A stretch of DNA of 64,000 bases from Anarhynchus alexandrinus. Its lineage: Eukaryota > Chordata > Aves > Charadriiformes > Charadriidae. Location: contig VUYV01000088.1 of assembly GCA_008711295.1 (NCBI GenBank), positions 2,012,096 to 2,076,095 on the forward strand. The letters run 5' to 3'. The notes under the pieces were generated by a model. It was given only the letters and a program-made list of their open reading frames with translations, was not told the DNA's origin and did not search any database. Made by a program: the position numbers and the translations under genes. The first letter of the stretch is position 1, and each line of letters begins with the position of its first letter. Of the stretch, positions 13,030-24,005 are shown piece after piece.

Positions 13030-13908
13030 TATAGAATCATAGAATCATTTAGTTTGAAAAAGACCCATAAGATCATCGAGTTCAACTTTAAATCTAACAC
13101 TGCCAAGTCCATCACTAAACCATGTCCCTCAGCACCACGTCTACATGTCTTTTAAATAACTCCAGGGGTCACGACTCAACCACCTCCCTTGGCAGCCTGT
13201 TGCCATGCTTGATAACTATGAAGGCATTTTTCTAAAAATCAATGTAAACTTACCCTGGCACAACTTGAGGCCGTTTCTTCTTGCCCTATCACCTGTTACT
13301 TGGGAGAAGAGACTGACACCCACCTCTCTACAACCTCCTTTCAGGTAGCTGTAGAGACCTATAAGGTCTCCCCTGAGCCTCCTTTTCTCCAGGCTAAACA
13401 ATCCCAGTTCCCTCAGCTGCTCCTTATAAGACTTGTCCTCCAGAGCCCTCACCAGCTTTGTTGCCATTCTGTGGACACGCTCCAGCACCTCAATGTCTTT
13501 CGTGTAGTGCAGGGCCCAAAACCGAACGCAGTACTTGAGGTGGAGCCTCACCAGTGCCAAGTACCGGGGGATGATCACTGCCCTAGCCCTGCTGGCCACA
13601 GTATTTCTGATGCAGGTCAGGATGCTGTTGGCATTCTTGACCACCTGGGCACACTGCTGGCTCATATTCAGCCGGCTGTCAACCAACACCCCCAGGTCCT
13701 TTTCTGCCAGGCAGCTTTCCAGCCACTGTTCCCCAAGACTGTAGCACTGCACGGGGTTGTTGTGACCCAAGTGCAGGACCCGACACTTGGCCTTGTTGAA
13801 CCTCACACCATTGGCCTTGGCCCATCGATCCAACCTGTCCAGAGCACTCGGTAGAGCCTTCCTACCATCAAGAAGATCAACACTTCTACCCAACTTGGTG
13901 TCATTATA
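13030..13908 (-). mobile_element. CR1 LINE, 5'-truncated, with open ORF2 C-terminal remnant
   Basis: Antisense CR1. Its 3' terminus is at the left, where two reversed tail octamers read as 'atagaatcatagaatca' at 13031. The tail carries the reversed 'catggtttagtgatggactt' landmark that it shares with the element at 63431-63562, so both probably belong to one subfamily. The element is truncated on its 5' side just at the reverse-transcriptase catalytic (F/Y)ADD block: the readable frame resumes as [12 protein letters not shown]. The catalytic aspartates are therefore absent and the copy cannot be autonomous. Confidence 0.96.
13216..13893 (-). pseudogene. CR1 ORF2 reverse transcriptase, C-terminal remnant
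   Basis: A 225-codon open frame inside the antisense CR1 at 13030-13908. Family features in order are [20 protein letters not shown] followed by a [13 protein letters not shown] segment (the post-catalytic palm/thumb region), [18 protein letters not shown], a segment resembling [20 protein letters not shown], then [20 protein letters not shown] and the final LFS...[18 protein letters not shown]-like block that ends CR1 ORF2. The endonuclease domain and the reverse-transcriptase active site are missing, so no enzyme is expected. The methionine at the start is incidental, since the true ORF2 start would lie more than 2 kb upstream. The + strand frame at 13300-13854 is a shadow of this one. Confidence 0.93.
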
Positions 13909-14089
13909 TCTATTAAATATATATTTTTAATTATTGTTATCACTTAGAAAGATTACTTATCACTACTATAAAGGAGTCACTGTAACTGTCCTCATGCTGT
14001 CTGGACCTGAAAGAGACCTGCAGGGCAGAAGGGATGGTATAGATAAGAATGCAGAGAGATGGCTCCCCATTATACCTTCCTTCCCTGTA

Positions 14090-15565
14090 CCAGGCCTAGA
14101 TAGACTACAAAACTGCACAAACACAGAAAGGTTAGAATCAGCTTGAAGGGATTATCTAATTCATTCTTCTTGCTATAGCAAGAAACTACTGTAGCTCTCA
14201 TATTCCCAAATTGTCTTATTCCTGTATACTTAACCTGTTCTTTAGTACCTCTAATGATGAGCATTATGCAACTTTCTTAAGAAACCACAATGCCTACCAA
14301 TTCCTACCGGTAGAAAACCGTTTTTGAAATTTAAAGTAAACACCTCTTTCTGCAGCTTGAGCTGTTACTTCATGCCGTATCCTTCATGGCCATAGGAAAC
14401 ATTCTCTTTGCAGCTGTTTTACATATTCAGACAGTGTTATAACCTCTCCTCTCTATCTTATGTCTTCTAAGGTGGCCAAACACCCCATCCTTTGGAGGGC
14501 CCCAGACTTTCCTGATAGCTTTCCTCTGTACTCCCCCCAGCTGGTTCACCTCTCAAAACCCATAACAATGTTGTGAGGAATTACATCACAAATTTTATGG
14601 ACTATGCTGCTGTTTGTAAATCCCAGTGCGACGTCTGACCGCTGTGCAACAGCATAATACTCTTAACCTACATTCAGTTTGTGACCCACTGTAACCTCCA
14701 AATACTTCTTTGCGAGACTGTTACCCATCTTATCTCAGTTTTTCTCATTGTATTTTCTCAACTGTTTATCCCTGCCTAAGTGCAGAACCATGCATTTGTT
14801 CTAATTAAATTCTATGTTGTTTCCAAGACTTTTTCCTCTAAATTGTAGTGATCATTTTGAATTAATTCTTATCTTTCAATCTGTTTGCTGCCTCTTTCAG
14901 ATTCATTTCATTTGCAGATTTAATAAGCATATTCTAACAACCTGGTGTTGGATTATAATGAAAACATTGAATATACTAAACCCAGGACAGATCCTTGTGG
15001 AGCCCTCCTCAATTCATCTTAGCAGTTTGACAGTGAAGCACCAGCAACTCCTCTGTACGTAGAATCCCCAGACACTTTTGTCCCCGCTTTACAATAATCC
15101 CAACTTGCTCGTGTAATGTGAGACAATGTTAAGAAGTCTGAACAAAGCCTAGCTATATGATGTCTATACCCTTAAGGCGTGCTACTTCACATAAAAAGAT
15201 TTTGGATTGATCTGATATGATTTAATCCTGACAAATGAGTTAACACTCACTGCATTTGCTGCCTACTCATTTACTACTTACTCATCTGGTGTTCTTTTAG
15301 GTCCCCTACAAAAAGACTGTTGGATATTTTGATCTGGTATGTTCCCACAATAGGAATTGGCCCATCATTCCACAACCTTCAATTTTGCCTTTTTTTTTAA
15401 AGTGAGTCCCATGTTTGCCCTTTTCCAGTCTTCCAGAACTTGATCCACCTCCACACATTCTCAAATGTGCAGAGAGACTGCTGAGATTGCTTCAGCCAAG
15501 GCTTTTGCAAACCTGAGAAGGTTTTCATCAGGGCTGGAGACTCAGAAATATGTAAGTGTACTCAA
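14090..15565 (-). mobile_element. Ancient CR1/L3-clade LINE remnant
   Basis: Antisense fossil LINE running from its 3' part (left) into the reverse-transcriptase region (right). Recognisable reversed landmarks are 'gtgcagaaccatgcatttgt' (about 14780, encoding the K..VLHL-like block), 'gatcattttgaatt' (about 14852), 'cccaggacagatccttgtgg' (about 14980, encoding the GVPQGSVLGP-like block B), and 'tgcccttttccagtcttcca' followed by 'gattgcttcagcc' near 15415-15500. No long frame survives. The exact ends are approximate. Confidence 0.72.
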
Positions 15566-18500
15566 ACCAGGTCTTTCTTTTTAATTACCCTTTGTCATTG
15601 TTATTAATTGTGATAGCTGTTTGAACACCATTGACTATGTAACACGTGGCACAGCAGAGTTGTGAGGGCCCTGCGGCCCTCTCTTGAGAGAGGCAACAGA
15701 CACTCAACCTAAGCTCCCCACAAAGCTTCTAAAGTCAGCACACAGATCTAGAAACACTGCCTCAGCTCTTTCAATTTCCAAGGTACCCAGATAGACCCAC
15801 CAGACTCCAATAATAATATCCAGCTCACATAAGACATTTCCAGAAGTTGAAATCATATTTTCCCCGCACTCCTCCTCCTGCTCAGAATATGAAATAACAA
15901 ATATGCTTTGCTAGCCTTTTAGCTTATGTGGAAAAATTAAGTAGTGCTTAAGACTTGTAACTCAAACTTTGCTAAAAATGTCGCTCAGTTTCCACGTAGC
16001 AATATTTTTTCCATCTCTGAAAATATAAAAAAAATTACATACAAAACAATCAGTTTAAAAGCTAAAGTACATTTAAAGAAGTCAAACACTCCACAGGTAG
16101 GAACTATTAGAGTTGTGGTTTTCCATGAAATTTTCATTTATGCATAGGAGTGATTATTTTCAGTTACAGAATTTTTTTCCAGAAGAGCTCAGCCTTATTC
16201 GTGGTGGAAGAGACAAACAATACCTCCAAAAGCCACATTAAATCTGGTAGTACTTAACTACTTACACCTAAATATTGTGTAACATATTTTTGAAAATGCA
16301 GTGACTATATTCTGATCCCACATACTGGAAGGAATCACATTCTCTTTGCATTCAACTTTGACAAGTACTCTCCACTGACATATGGGCAAAATTCCTATTA
16401 GCTTTAATAAAGGTAAAACACAAATATTTTAAAAGACAAGGTATGGCAGCAGGTGGGAAGGCAGAAAAGTGTTCTTCAACTACATCCAGCTTCAGACTTT
16501 CATAATACTATGAAAAACACAGAAAACGCAGTGGGTTTATATCCTACTGATTAAGCCAAAGGACTCACTACCACCATTTTCTGGCCCAGCCTAATAAGCC
16601 AACACATAATTCTCTCACTATGAATAAAGTCCTGTGGAATGCAGCCAAATAAACTGCAGATTCTGTGAAGAACGGCCTGAGACACATCAGAAAAGAAAGT
16701 ATAAATCCAACGGGACACAGAAATCAGGGCTTAATGTACATGGATTCATTGTAAAATAAATAATTATACTGAAAGAGTTCAAAACAAAGTACATCAATTA
16801 TTTCACTCAGGTGCCTACATTTAGGAAAACAGTGAAAATAATTCATAACTTCATAACTTGTTCGGTTGCCTAAAGTATTTAGAAAAAACATTTCTTTGTA
16901 ACTTTAAGTTCTGTGGCTGGGCAGGTGTTTTGCACAACCAAAGCAGGAGTTTAGAGTGACCTGCCAATTAACATATTTGTCCAAGAAATGGGAGAGTTGA
17001 GATCAGTCCCATCTCTGCTCCCACCGTAAGCTCTAACCAGAGGCGACAGGGTGTCCTGAGCGGGTGCACACTCTCGCTCCGCTGCTGCAGACAGACGTCT
17101 CTGTAGGTGAGGTGGCAAAACGGGTGCTGTCTGAGGGAGAGCAGGTGATGAGCCCGACTGCAACCCAGCAGTGAGAAAACCTGGCTAAGGAAGGGCAGAT
17201 CAGGTATTCAGGTGCCTTCTTCCTGACTTACAGATGTATTTTTATAAGTCTATACAGTGCAGTACACTCATTCCAGACATTCACTTTCCTTTGCTGGATT
17301 TCATTAGCTGACACTGGTGTTCCAGTGCTCCCCTTGCTGGATATTCCTATCTTATTTTCCTAGCATTTTCCCATTTAATCCATATGATGCGGTGTCTGCC
17401 TTAGAGGGGAAAAAAACAAAAAAGATAAAAGAAACAACAGGGTGAGGGCACAGGTTCAAGCACTGTCCTGTGACCATCCAGAGATATCAAGTGTCAGTCC
17501 TGTCCCTGATATGGCCTTTGGCATCTCGCTGTCCCTTTGACAATGGCTGGCCATCATCCAGGAGATGTCCCAGCCCGAGGATGGTCCCAATAAGAAGTTT
17601 GAAAGTAGACGCCCTGTTAGTAGAAATCCTGTCGCAAAATAATCTGTCCCATGCCACTACAGACAGAGGATGGCCTCTACCCTGGTCCCTAGTGCAGCCT
17701 GAGGGGACACTGCCACTTTGAGCGTCACCATGTCGAAATCCTTTCTTTAGCCTAGCCCTAAACATTTGGCCAGATTTCTATGAAGCAGCACATAACACCA
17801 TGTATACGTACCTGCAGAAAGTTCAGAATTTTCTGTGACAGTGTAACAAAGCTACAAGAAATGTACCATAAAAACCGGTTGTGCTTTGCTTGATAGGAAA
17901 CAGGCAATTAATTCTTCTGGCAAAAGAAGTGGTGGGGGGTGGGGAATTGTTGCATATGCTTTCTTGCTGTCTCTCATTTTTGGGCTCAACACAATCAAAC
18001 ACATTTTATAACAGGAAGAAATCTAAGAAATCTCTTCCTCCTTTTCCGTTATGGAAGTTCATGATGGGGAGGTCTTTTTACACTCTACAATTGAAATTAC
18101 ATGAAAAGGTTATTCCATATATAATAATACATCAGGAAGACATGGTAGTGTCTGGCAAAAATTTGAAAATCGCATATGCAGAAATCTTTCATGTAATATA
18201 CACAGGTATTCACTTTGGCCGCAGACGCTTTACATCTTCCACATCTGATCCTCATCCTTTCAGCAGAATCAGTAGCGGAGGAATGACATTTGTAAAATTC
18301 TAAAGCGGAGTAAGTATCTATTCAATACCATCAAAGGAACTGACAAAGAATTGGGAACTTCAGGACATTTAAAAAAAATGGTTTTACTTGCTTTTTCTTA
18401 TCTGGTTTTTTTTTTTTCCTAATTAAGATTTTATTGAGTTTTGCATAATGGAAGACTATAACCAATCAGCAAAAGTATTATCATATGAATTTTACTTTCA

Positions 18501-21260
18501 TAATTTACTTGAGCCAATTAATGTCTTTTTCTAATGGGCCAAGTAGATGTAACTTCAGGTGCAGTCAATCACATCTTTGGGAACATTAAACAGAGGAAAC
18601 AAGAAATGAGAAGCACCAGAATAAATTAGATAAAAATCCTAAACAAAGACTGAAAAGAAAGCCAAATCCAGTTTACCAGCGAAATTTGATGTGCTATATA
18701 CATGACAATTTGAAACGTTAGAAGAATTCATGAGTCAGCCATTCGGGGAATCATATCACAAATCTAATGAGTTTACTCTCACATGAGACCCCACGAAAAA
18801 GAAATTGGTCTGTGAAAGCAATTCCAGAAAGCCAAACACACTTTAAAACACTTCCAGCCAACCCATCAGCTCTTCCCAAGAGGAATTAGGAGCGGCTGTT
18901 CCAGGGATAAGGGCCGATTGGCATGCTGGTCAGGTAGCCGGAGCCTCCCCATCACCTAACCCTGTGAAGAACACCCATAGTCTGTAGTCGCTTCGCCATT
19001 GCAATAGCTTCCCTGTACCACCCGCAAAAATTATGCAGAGGTGCAACCCAACACTGCAAAGGTTGGGCCATAATGGGTTAGCATATTTCTGCACCTTCAA
19101 TGGCATGAAATCATCCAAACGAATGCATTCTGCCATCCATAGCTGCTGTCACTGCAACTAAGATTTTGTGTATAAAGATATATGAAAGGGGACGTTCAAA
19201 AACATTTTTCAGAATGAGGCATTCCTGACTGAGAAACAAGATGCCACAAGAAACTAGGAATCAGATGGTAGCCTGCCCCAGGCCCAACAGAGGAACCGGG
19301 AGGTGTTGCTTTCTCTGTGTCCAGCCACACAAAATAAATCAACTGCCTCGGCCCAAGTCCCAGTGTATCTGAGTGGGAATTATCTGACCAAATGTCTAGG
19401 CTCGTCCCTTTCTTATCAGTGAAAGGGAATAGGATGCAGCTCAACAGCCCGATTTTAGATGTCTGCCTTTATATGAGGCGAATTGCACCTTTGAGAGTGC
19501 TTATTTCTTTCTACTAACTATAAAGAGATCTTAAGGTAAATAATTCAGATGTACATATCACCACCAAACACTCAAAGGTAGCTCAGAGGAATCCATGCTA
19601 TATGTCCACAACACCAAAAAAAAAAGCACTGCAATTATTGACAGGGGGTTTTGGCACTCCTGACAAGGAGCCACTCTTAATTATTCTCTTCTTCCTTGGA
19701 AGAAAGAGAGCTCTGTGAAGAAATTTACAGTGATGACCATCCAGCATCAGGCCATACTCACAGGTTTCTTGTGTAGAGTTTTCGATTTAACATCTTTCAC
19801 AATAAAATATTTTATATATATACGTGTGTGCATAAAATATTAAATATAATAAAAATAATAATAATGAAAAATAAATGAAGATATTCCTTGATCTAAATTT
19901 TAGAAACCTGCATTTGGGGAATATTTATTATTTTCTGGAATACATAAGGATTTAGATTTGACTGAAGATGAACAATAACAGAGCAAAATAAAGGCTTTAA
20001 TTAATCACTGAGTGCTTGTCATTCTGACAACTAAAGAATCGGGAAGCTACAAAGAACCAAAGTGAAACAACATCAATCATCCAGCTACAATAAATAATTT
20101 AATAAAAAATCACTGGGTAACTACAAGGTCTAAGGAGGAAAAATAAAAAAGCTAGAAAAGAAAAGCAGGAGCATCAGACGGGTTATGTACAGCTGACCCT
20201 ATTTACATTAATATTACATAACACTGGCAATCTCCACCACATTTTTTGCCATGCAAAATAAAACACCATATGCATTCACCTAGGAGATGAACATCACATC
20301 TTTATAGAAAGCAAAATAGGACAGGTTTGCAATGACATGAATATATTATTTTATCATGTTTCATATGAAGTTAATTACTCTCATCAACAAACAGAGAAAA
20401 AAAAACCCAAATAATTTAGTTGCCATCATGCAGCATCACAGGCAGGTCCAGCACCCCACTTGGTGCCTATCTCACGGAACCTGCAATCAACCAAAGCCAG
20501 CAACGGGGAGTGCAGACAAAATTAAGAGTTAACAAATGCCGAGCAATAAGCGCAGTGAGGAACAAGTCTACATCACCAGCAGTGACTCACAGTGGACAGT
20601 TTTCTGAAAACTTGAGCTCGATGTTCAGCAGTGGTCAGAATGATAAACAGACCATTAAAAATTAGCAGCATAAGGTGGAGGATAAAATGGAAAACAACAT
20701 TATGCCATTGTAGAAATCCACAGCGTGGGTAACAGCCTTTTCCACAAGCAGCTGTAACGGGGCATCGTTAGGGCAGCGCTGGGGCGGCTGAGCCTCTGGT
20801 TTGACACAGTGGAGCAGTTTTTGTGGTTTTGCGTTGTGTAAGATTTATTTGGACAGAACATGAGCTTAAAGAGAGAGTAAACTGCATATGTTTTATTTCG
20901 TATCGCAGGGCTTATGGGACATGATTGTGCCCTGATGGAAACTTGAATGAAAAAGCCAGGTGATATTCCTTTCCCTCTTTTCAGTAGATTAAAAAAATAT
21001 ATATTCTCTCCCCCGCCAGAAGATGCTCACACAATATCATTTTTTCTTTCTTCTCCTTATGAAGCAGTGGGGCTCAAATCCAACCATGCAGAAAAAAAAG
21101 TCCCATTGCTTTTCCAAAACACCGCAGGACACGGGCACTACCAACAACACTGCAGCACAAGACTCCAGCAAGGCAGCGGAGTGGCAGGACAAACTTCCAT
21201 CAAGTGGTTGCACGGAGTGCTAGCAAGATCCGGATACATTGAGGTTTTTTCCTCCGTGAG

Positions 21261-21308
21261 GAGGTTTCACAGTAAAGCGTTGAAGAGGTTTCACAGTAAA
21301 ATGCTGAA
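21261..21308. repeat. 24-bp tandem duplication
   Basis: Two adjacent 24-bp units, each starting 'gaggtttcacagtaaa' (21261-21284 and 21285-21308), differing at three positions. The unit length keeps frame, so the 172-codon frame that crosses it shows a repeated RFHSK motif, but that frame is probably chance. Confidence 0.9.
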
Positions 21309-21699
21309 ATCATCCAAAAGTACGGTATGCTGCAGTCCTGCAGTCAGCCAGCGGCCTTCTCCACAAGAGCTCTTCTCTAGGAGTTCAAACGCTCAGCTAC
21401 CAGCGAGCTTTCGGCAGGCTGCAACATCTGCTGCTCTCAATTTTCTGCTCCAAGTCTGCAGGTGAACTGGCATCTGGTCTGGCGTGGTAGATAGGAGGGG
21501 ATGGCTGTGAAGGAGGAGTCCTTCTATCCCAGCTGGTTTCTCCAGGGGTGGTGTCAGCAGAGCCTTCATACCTGCAGAGACCTTTCTGAAATTAGTATTA
21601 TGCGACCCTTCATAAACTGGAGCCTTCTCCAACAAATCCAGCTTATTCTCTTCATCTGCGATGGGATTTTTTCCCCTTTAGCTTATGGTCCCTTTTTGT

Positions 21700-22140
21700 T
21701 TAAACACGGCGTGTGATGAAACGTGCCTTCCAGCTTTTCTGGGGGTTACCAGGAGATGGCTCGCGATGGTGGTCTGGCAAGGCGGGGGCGGCAGAGCCGG
21801 ACCGGGGAGCAGAACACGTACCCTGAACCACGGTGAGGGATGGTACAGATTGGGAGGGAGCCGTGGGTGCCGGCGCCGCAGCTGAGCCACGCAGAGAGCG
21901 CTGAAGGCACCGGCGTGGTGCTGGGGAGGGATGGGACTGGGAGGGAATGTCATTGCTGCTGGGAGAGGTCACGGATGGGCACGATAAAATACTGCGCTAA
22001 AATATTTTCTTGGCTAATTGTCGTTTCTTTTCCGTTAATTGCACCTCCTGAAATTGCAGGGTAGAGCACTCCTGCCTGCCACCCCAGCAGCTCTCAGGCA
22101 TCCCTCGCCCTGCGGCGCACGGAGCACGCTGCACTGATTC
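21700..22140. promoter_or_regulatory. CpG-rich patch, possible promoter or CpG island
   Basis: A run of about 440 bp that is much richer in G+C and CpG than the surrounding AT-rich DNA. By eye there are about 30 CpG dinucleotides, for example clustered near 21866-21880 and 22105-22130. A donor-like 'acggtgaggg' occurs at 21830-21839. No TATA box or coding exon can be assigned. Birds use CpG islands as promoters, so an unannotated transcript start is possible, but a chance GC-rich patch or exonised non-coding RNA would look the same. Confidence 0.4.
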
Positions 22141-22219
22141 ACTTGTTTGGCCCTCTGCTCGCACTTCGAGCCCTGCGGTCCATTAATCATTTTAACCACT
22201 CTTCACTCTGCAAAATAAC

Positions 22220-22365
22220 ATAATAGACTCCTAGAAATGAGGGATGAAAAGGGCCAGCGAAACCATCCAATCCCTCCCCCTGCCAGCGCAGGACTCTTCC
22301 CAGGGAATATTTCCCCAGTATATTTTTCTTACCTATTTTTTGACGTCTCGAGTTTAGGCCAACAA
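22220..22365 (-). mobile_element. Old CR1/L3-type LINE 3' end fragment
   Basis: Antisense short fragment. The text 'cctagaaatgagggatgaaa' and the following 'catccaatccctccccctgcc' match the reversed 3' end of a widespread tetrapod CR1-like family (a 'tagaaatgtagggctggaag' and 'catctagtccagccccctgcc' pattern), followed by a weaker match to its 'cttacctattttttgac' equivalent. No coding content. Confidence 0.55.
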
Positions 22366-22950
22366 TTCTTCTGCCAGTTCTTCCACTTTGTTAATGATGG
22401 GATGACAGATAATAGATTTTGTTTCTGAAACCTCTCCACTTTCTTCAGGGGGACTTTTTGTGGTAATGCCGTCAGGATTTCTTTCGAGCTTATTTTCAAG
22501 GGTTGGCAGTGGTGAGCAGTAAGTCGGCTCATTCGTATTCTCATGCCACGTTAAACACGCAATGCTTCAGCAGTTCAGTTCCCCCATATGAGCTTCCAGC
22601 TGCCCTCTGTGCTGCATGGGAAGAACTAAGCCCTCAGGGTAAAAAGTTATTTCTTTTCCTCACCATACTAACCCTGGGCTCTTCCAAAGCAGAGAGGCTG
22701 TTGTCACTGGTGCCCAAATATGACAAATTACATGTAGATAATTTTCTGATATATCCATGTATCTCCCTAAGTGTGGTGAGACCACTGAAGGGAAGTAACG
22801 TGATGGACCTGAAAGATACTGAAATTATGCCTACTTTTCCACATATATCCCTACGAAACAGACAGTCTTAAAAGTTGATAGGACCAAACGACAACTTCAG
22901 TTCTCCACCCCTTTTTTTGTGTTTTTATTACACAAATAAAATAATTAATT

Positions 22951-23008
22951 TGGTTAATAAAATCATCTGGTTAATAAAATGATCATAACATTCACATAGT
23001 TATGATCA
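22951..23008. repeat. Direct 17-bp repeat followed by a perfect 10-bp inverted repeat
   Basis: Direct units 'tggttaataaaatcatc' (22951-22967) and 'tggttaataaaatgatc' (22968-22984) differ by one base. Overlapping the second, 'tgatcataac' (22980-22989) pairs perfectly with 'gttatgatca' (22999-23008) across a 9-nt loop. Confidence 0.92.
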
Positions 23009-23859
23009 CATTTACATACAGGGAATATTATTAAAGGAACATGTTTTTCCCTCCCTGTGCCATGCAAAAATCAGTAGCTGCTTAGCAACTTTTCCTATTC
23101 CAGAAAAAAATTGGGATTTAGGAGAAATGGTCCTCTAGAATGATGTTAATAGTAAAACACTTTGTAATCTTTAAGACTGGTATTTTCAGATCAGTTTAAT
23201 GGGTTTATGTAGCTTATGTCTCTTGAGTCTCAGGAATAGCTGCATCTAACACCTAACAGTTACCCAAAACCAGCTACAAGTTGCGCGCTGCATGGCGAAG
23301 GCGCATGTGCTTTGGCTTTCTCAGAGGACGGCACAGAGAAGTTTCCAGCTCCATTACTAGCTTCTCCCCACAGCATCGTGCTGACATACCCTGTTTTTTT
23401 CCTGTTTTTCATTCATTTTATGAATGGGATAACCAAGATGAAGCTGCTTGAGCAGAAAGCAGAGCCACGGCAGTTTCACGTCCCGTACATAGGAGTAGTT
23501 TTCCCAAACTTCTTGAAAAACGAGTCTATATTCAACATTTATCATGAATAACTGTATCCCTCCATGTTCAAGCTTTTTACTGAGAATGCAACAGAAACAA
23601 TAGAATGTTTTTGAGCAGCTGTGGTCCTACAGCTTTACAACCTACCCACAGGGCTCACAAACTAGTTCAAGAGTTGATGTTCAAGATCAACAACAGCACT
23701 TTACCATCCTAGCTTTAATTTCTTTCAGTCTGGCCCATCCTGAGTTTGCTCTACCTCACCATTTACACTACTTGCAAGAAGTTTGAGTCGAAGAAAAATG
23801 TTTGCTTTTCATAATTCTTAATTTTGCCTTATTTCAGGGGATTCATGTGCGGATTTTTT

Positions 23860-24005
23860 TTTAAAAAAAGATATCTAATAAATATGTAAATAAATTACAT
23901 ATCATTATATTTTAACATTTAATTATTAATTATACCATGTGTGTTATAGTATAGTTATTATAAAACTGCAGTATTATAAATTATAAAAGTTTAAATTATG
24001 TGTAT
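23860..24005. repeat. AT-rich low-complexity patch
   Basis: About 145 bp almost entirely A/T, rich in TTATAA- and AATTA-type words. It could act as an easily unwound or matrix-attachment type region, but nothing in the sequence proves a function. Confidence 0.7.

Larger units (their letters stand above)
15566..22219. other. Unassigned non-coding sequence with AT-rich and CpG-rich patches
   Basis: About 6.6 kb without a recognised gene or mobile element. The longest frames (140 codons at 17881-18303 and 172 codons at 20947-21465) show no known domain. Notable content: a T-run at 18407-18418, a very AT-rich patch at about 19800-19880, a 24-bp tandem duplication at 21261-21308, and a CpG-rich patch at about 21700-22140. 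Confidence 0.45.

Noticed and set aside
13300..13854. 184-codon + strand frame
   Set aside because: It is the shadow of the CR1 ORF2 remnant on the - strand.
17881..18303. 140-codon open frame
   Set aside because: No recognisable motif, and the length is within chance expectation for 64 kb read in six frames.
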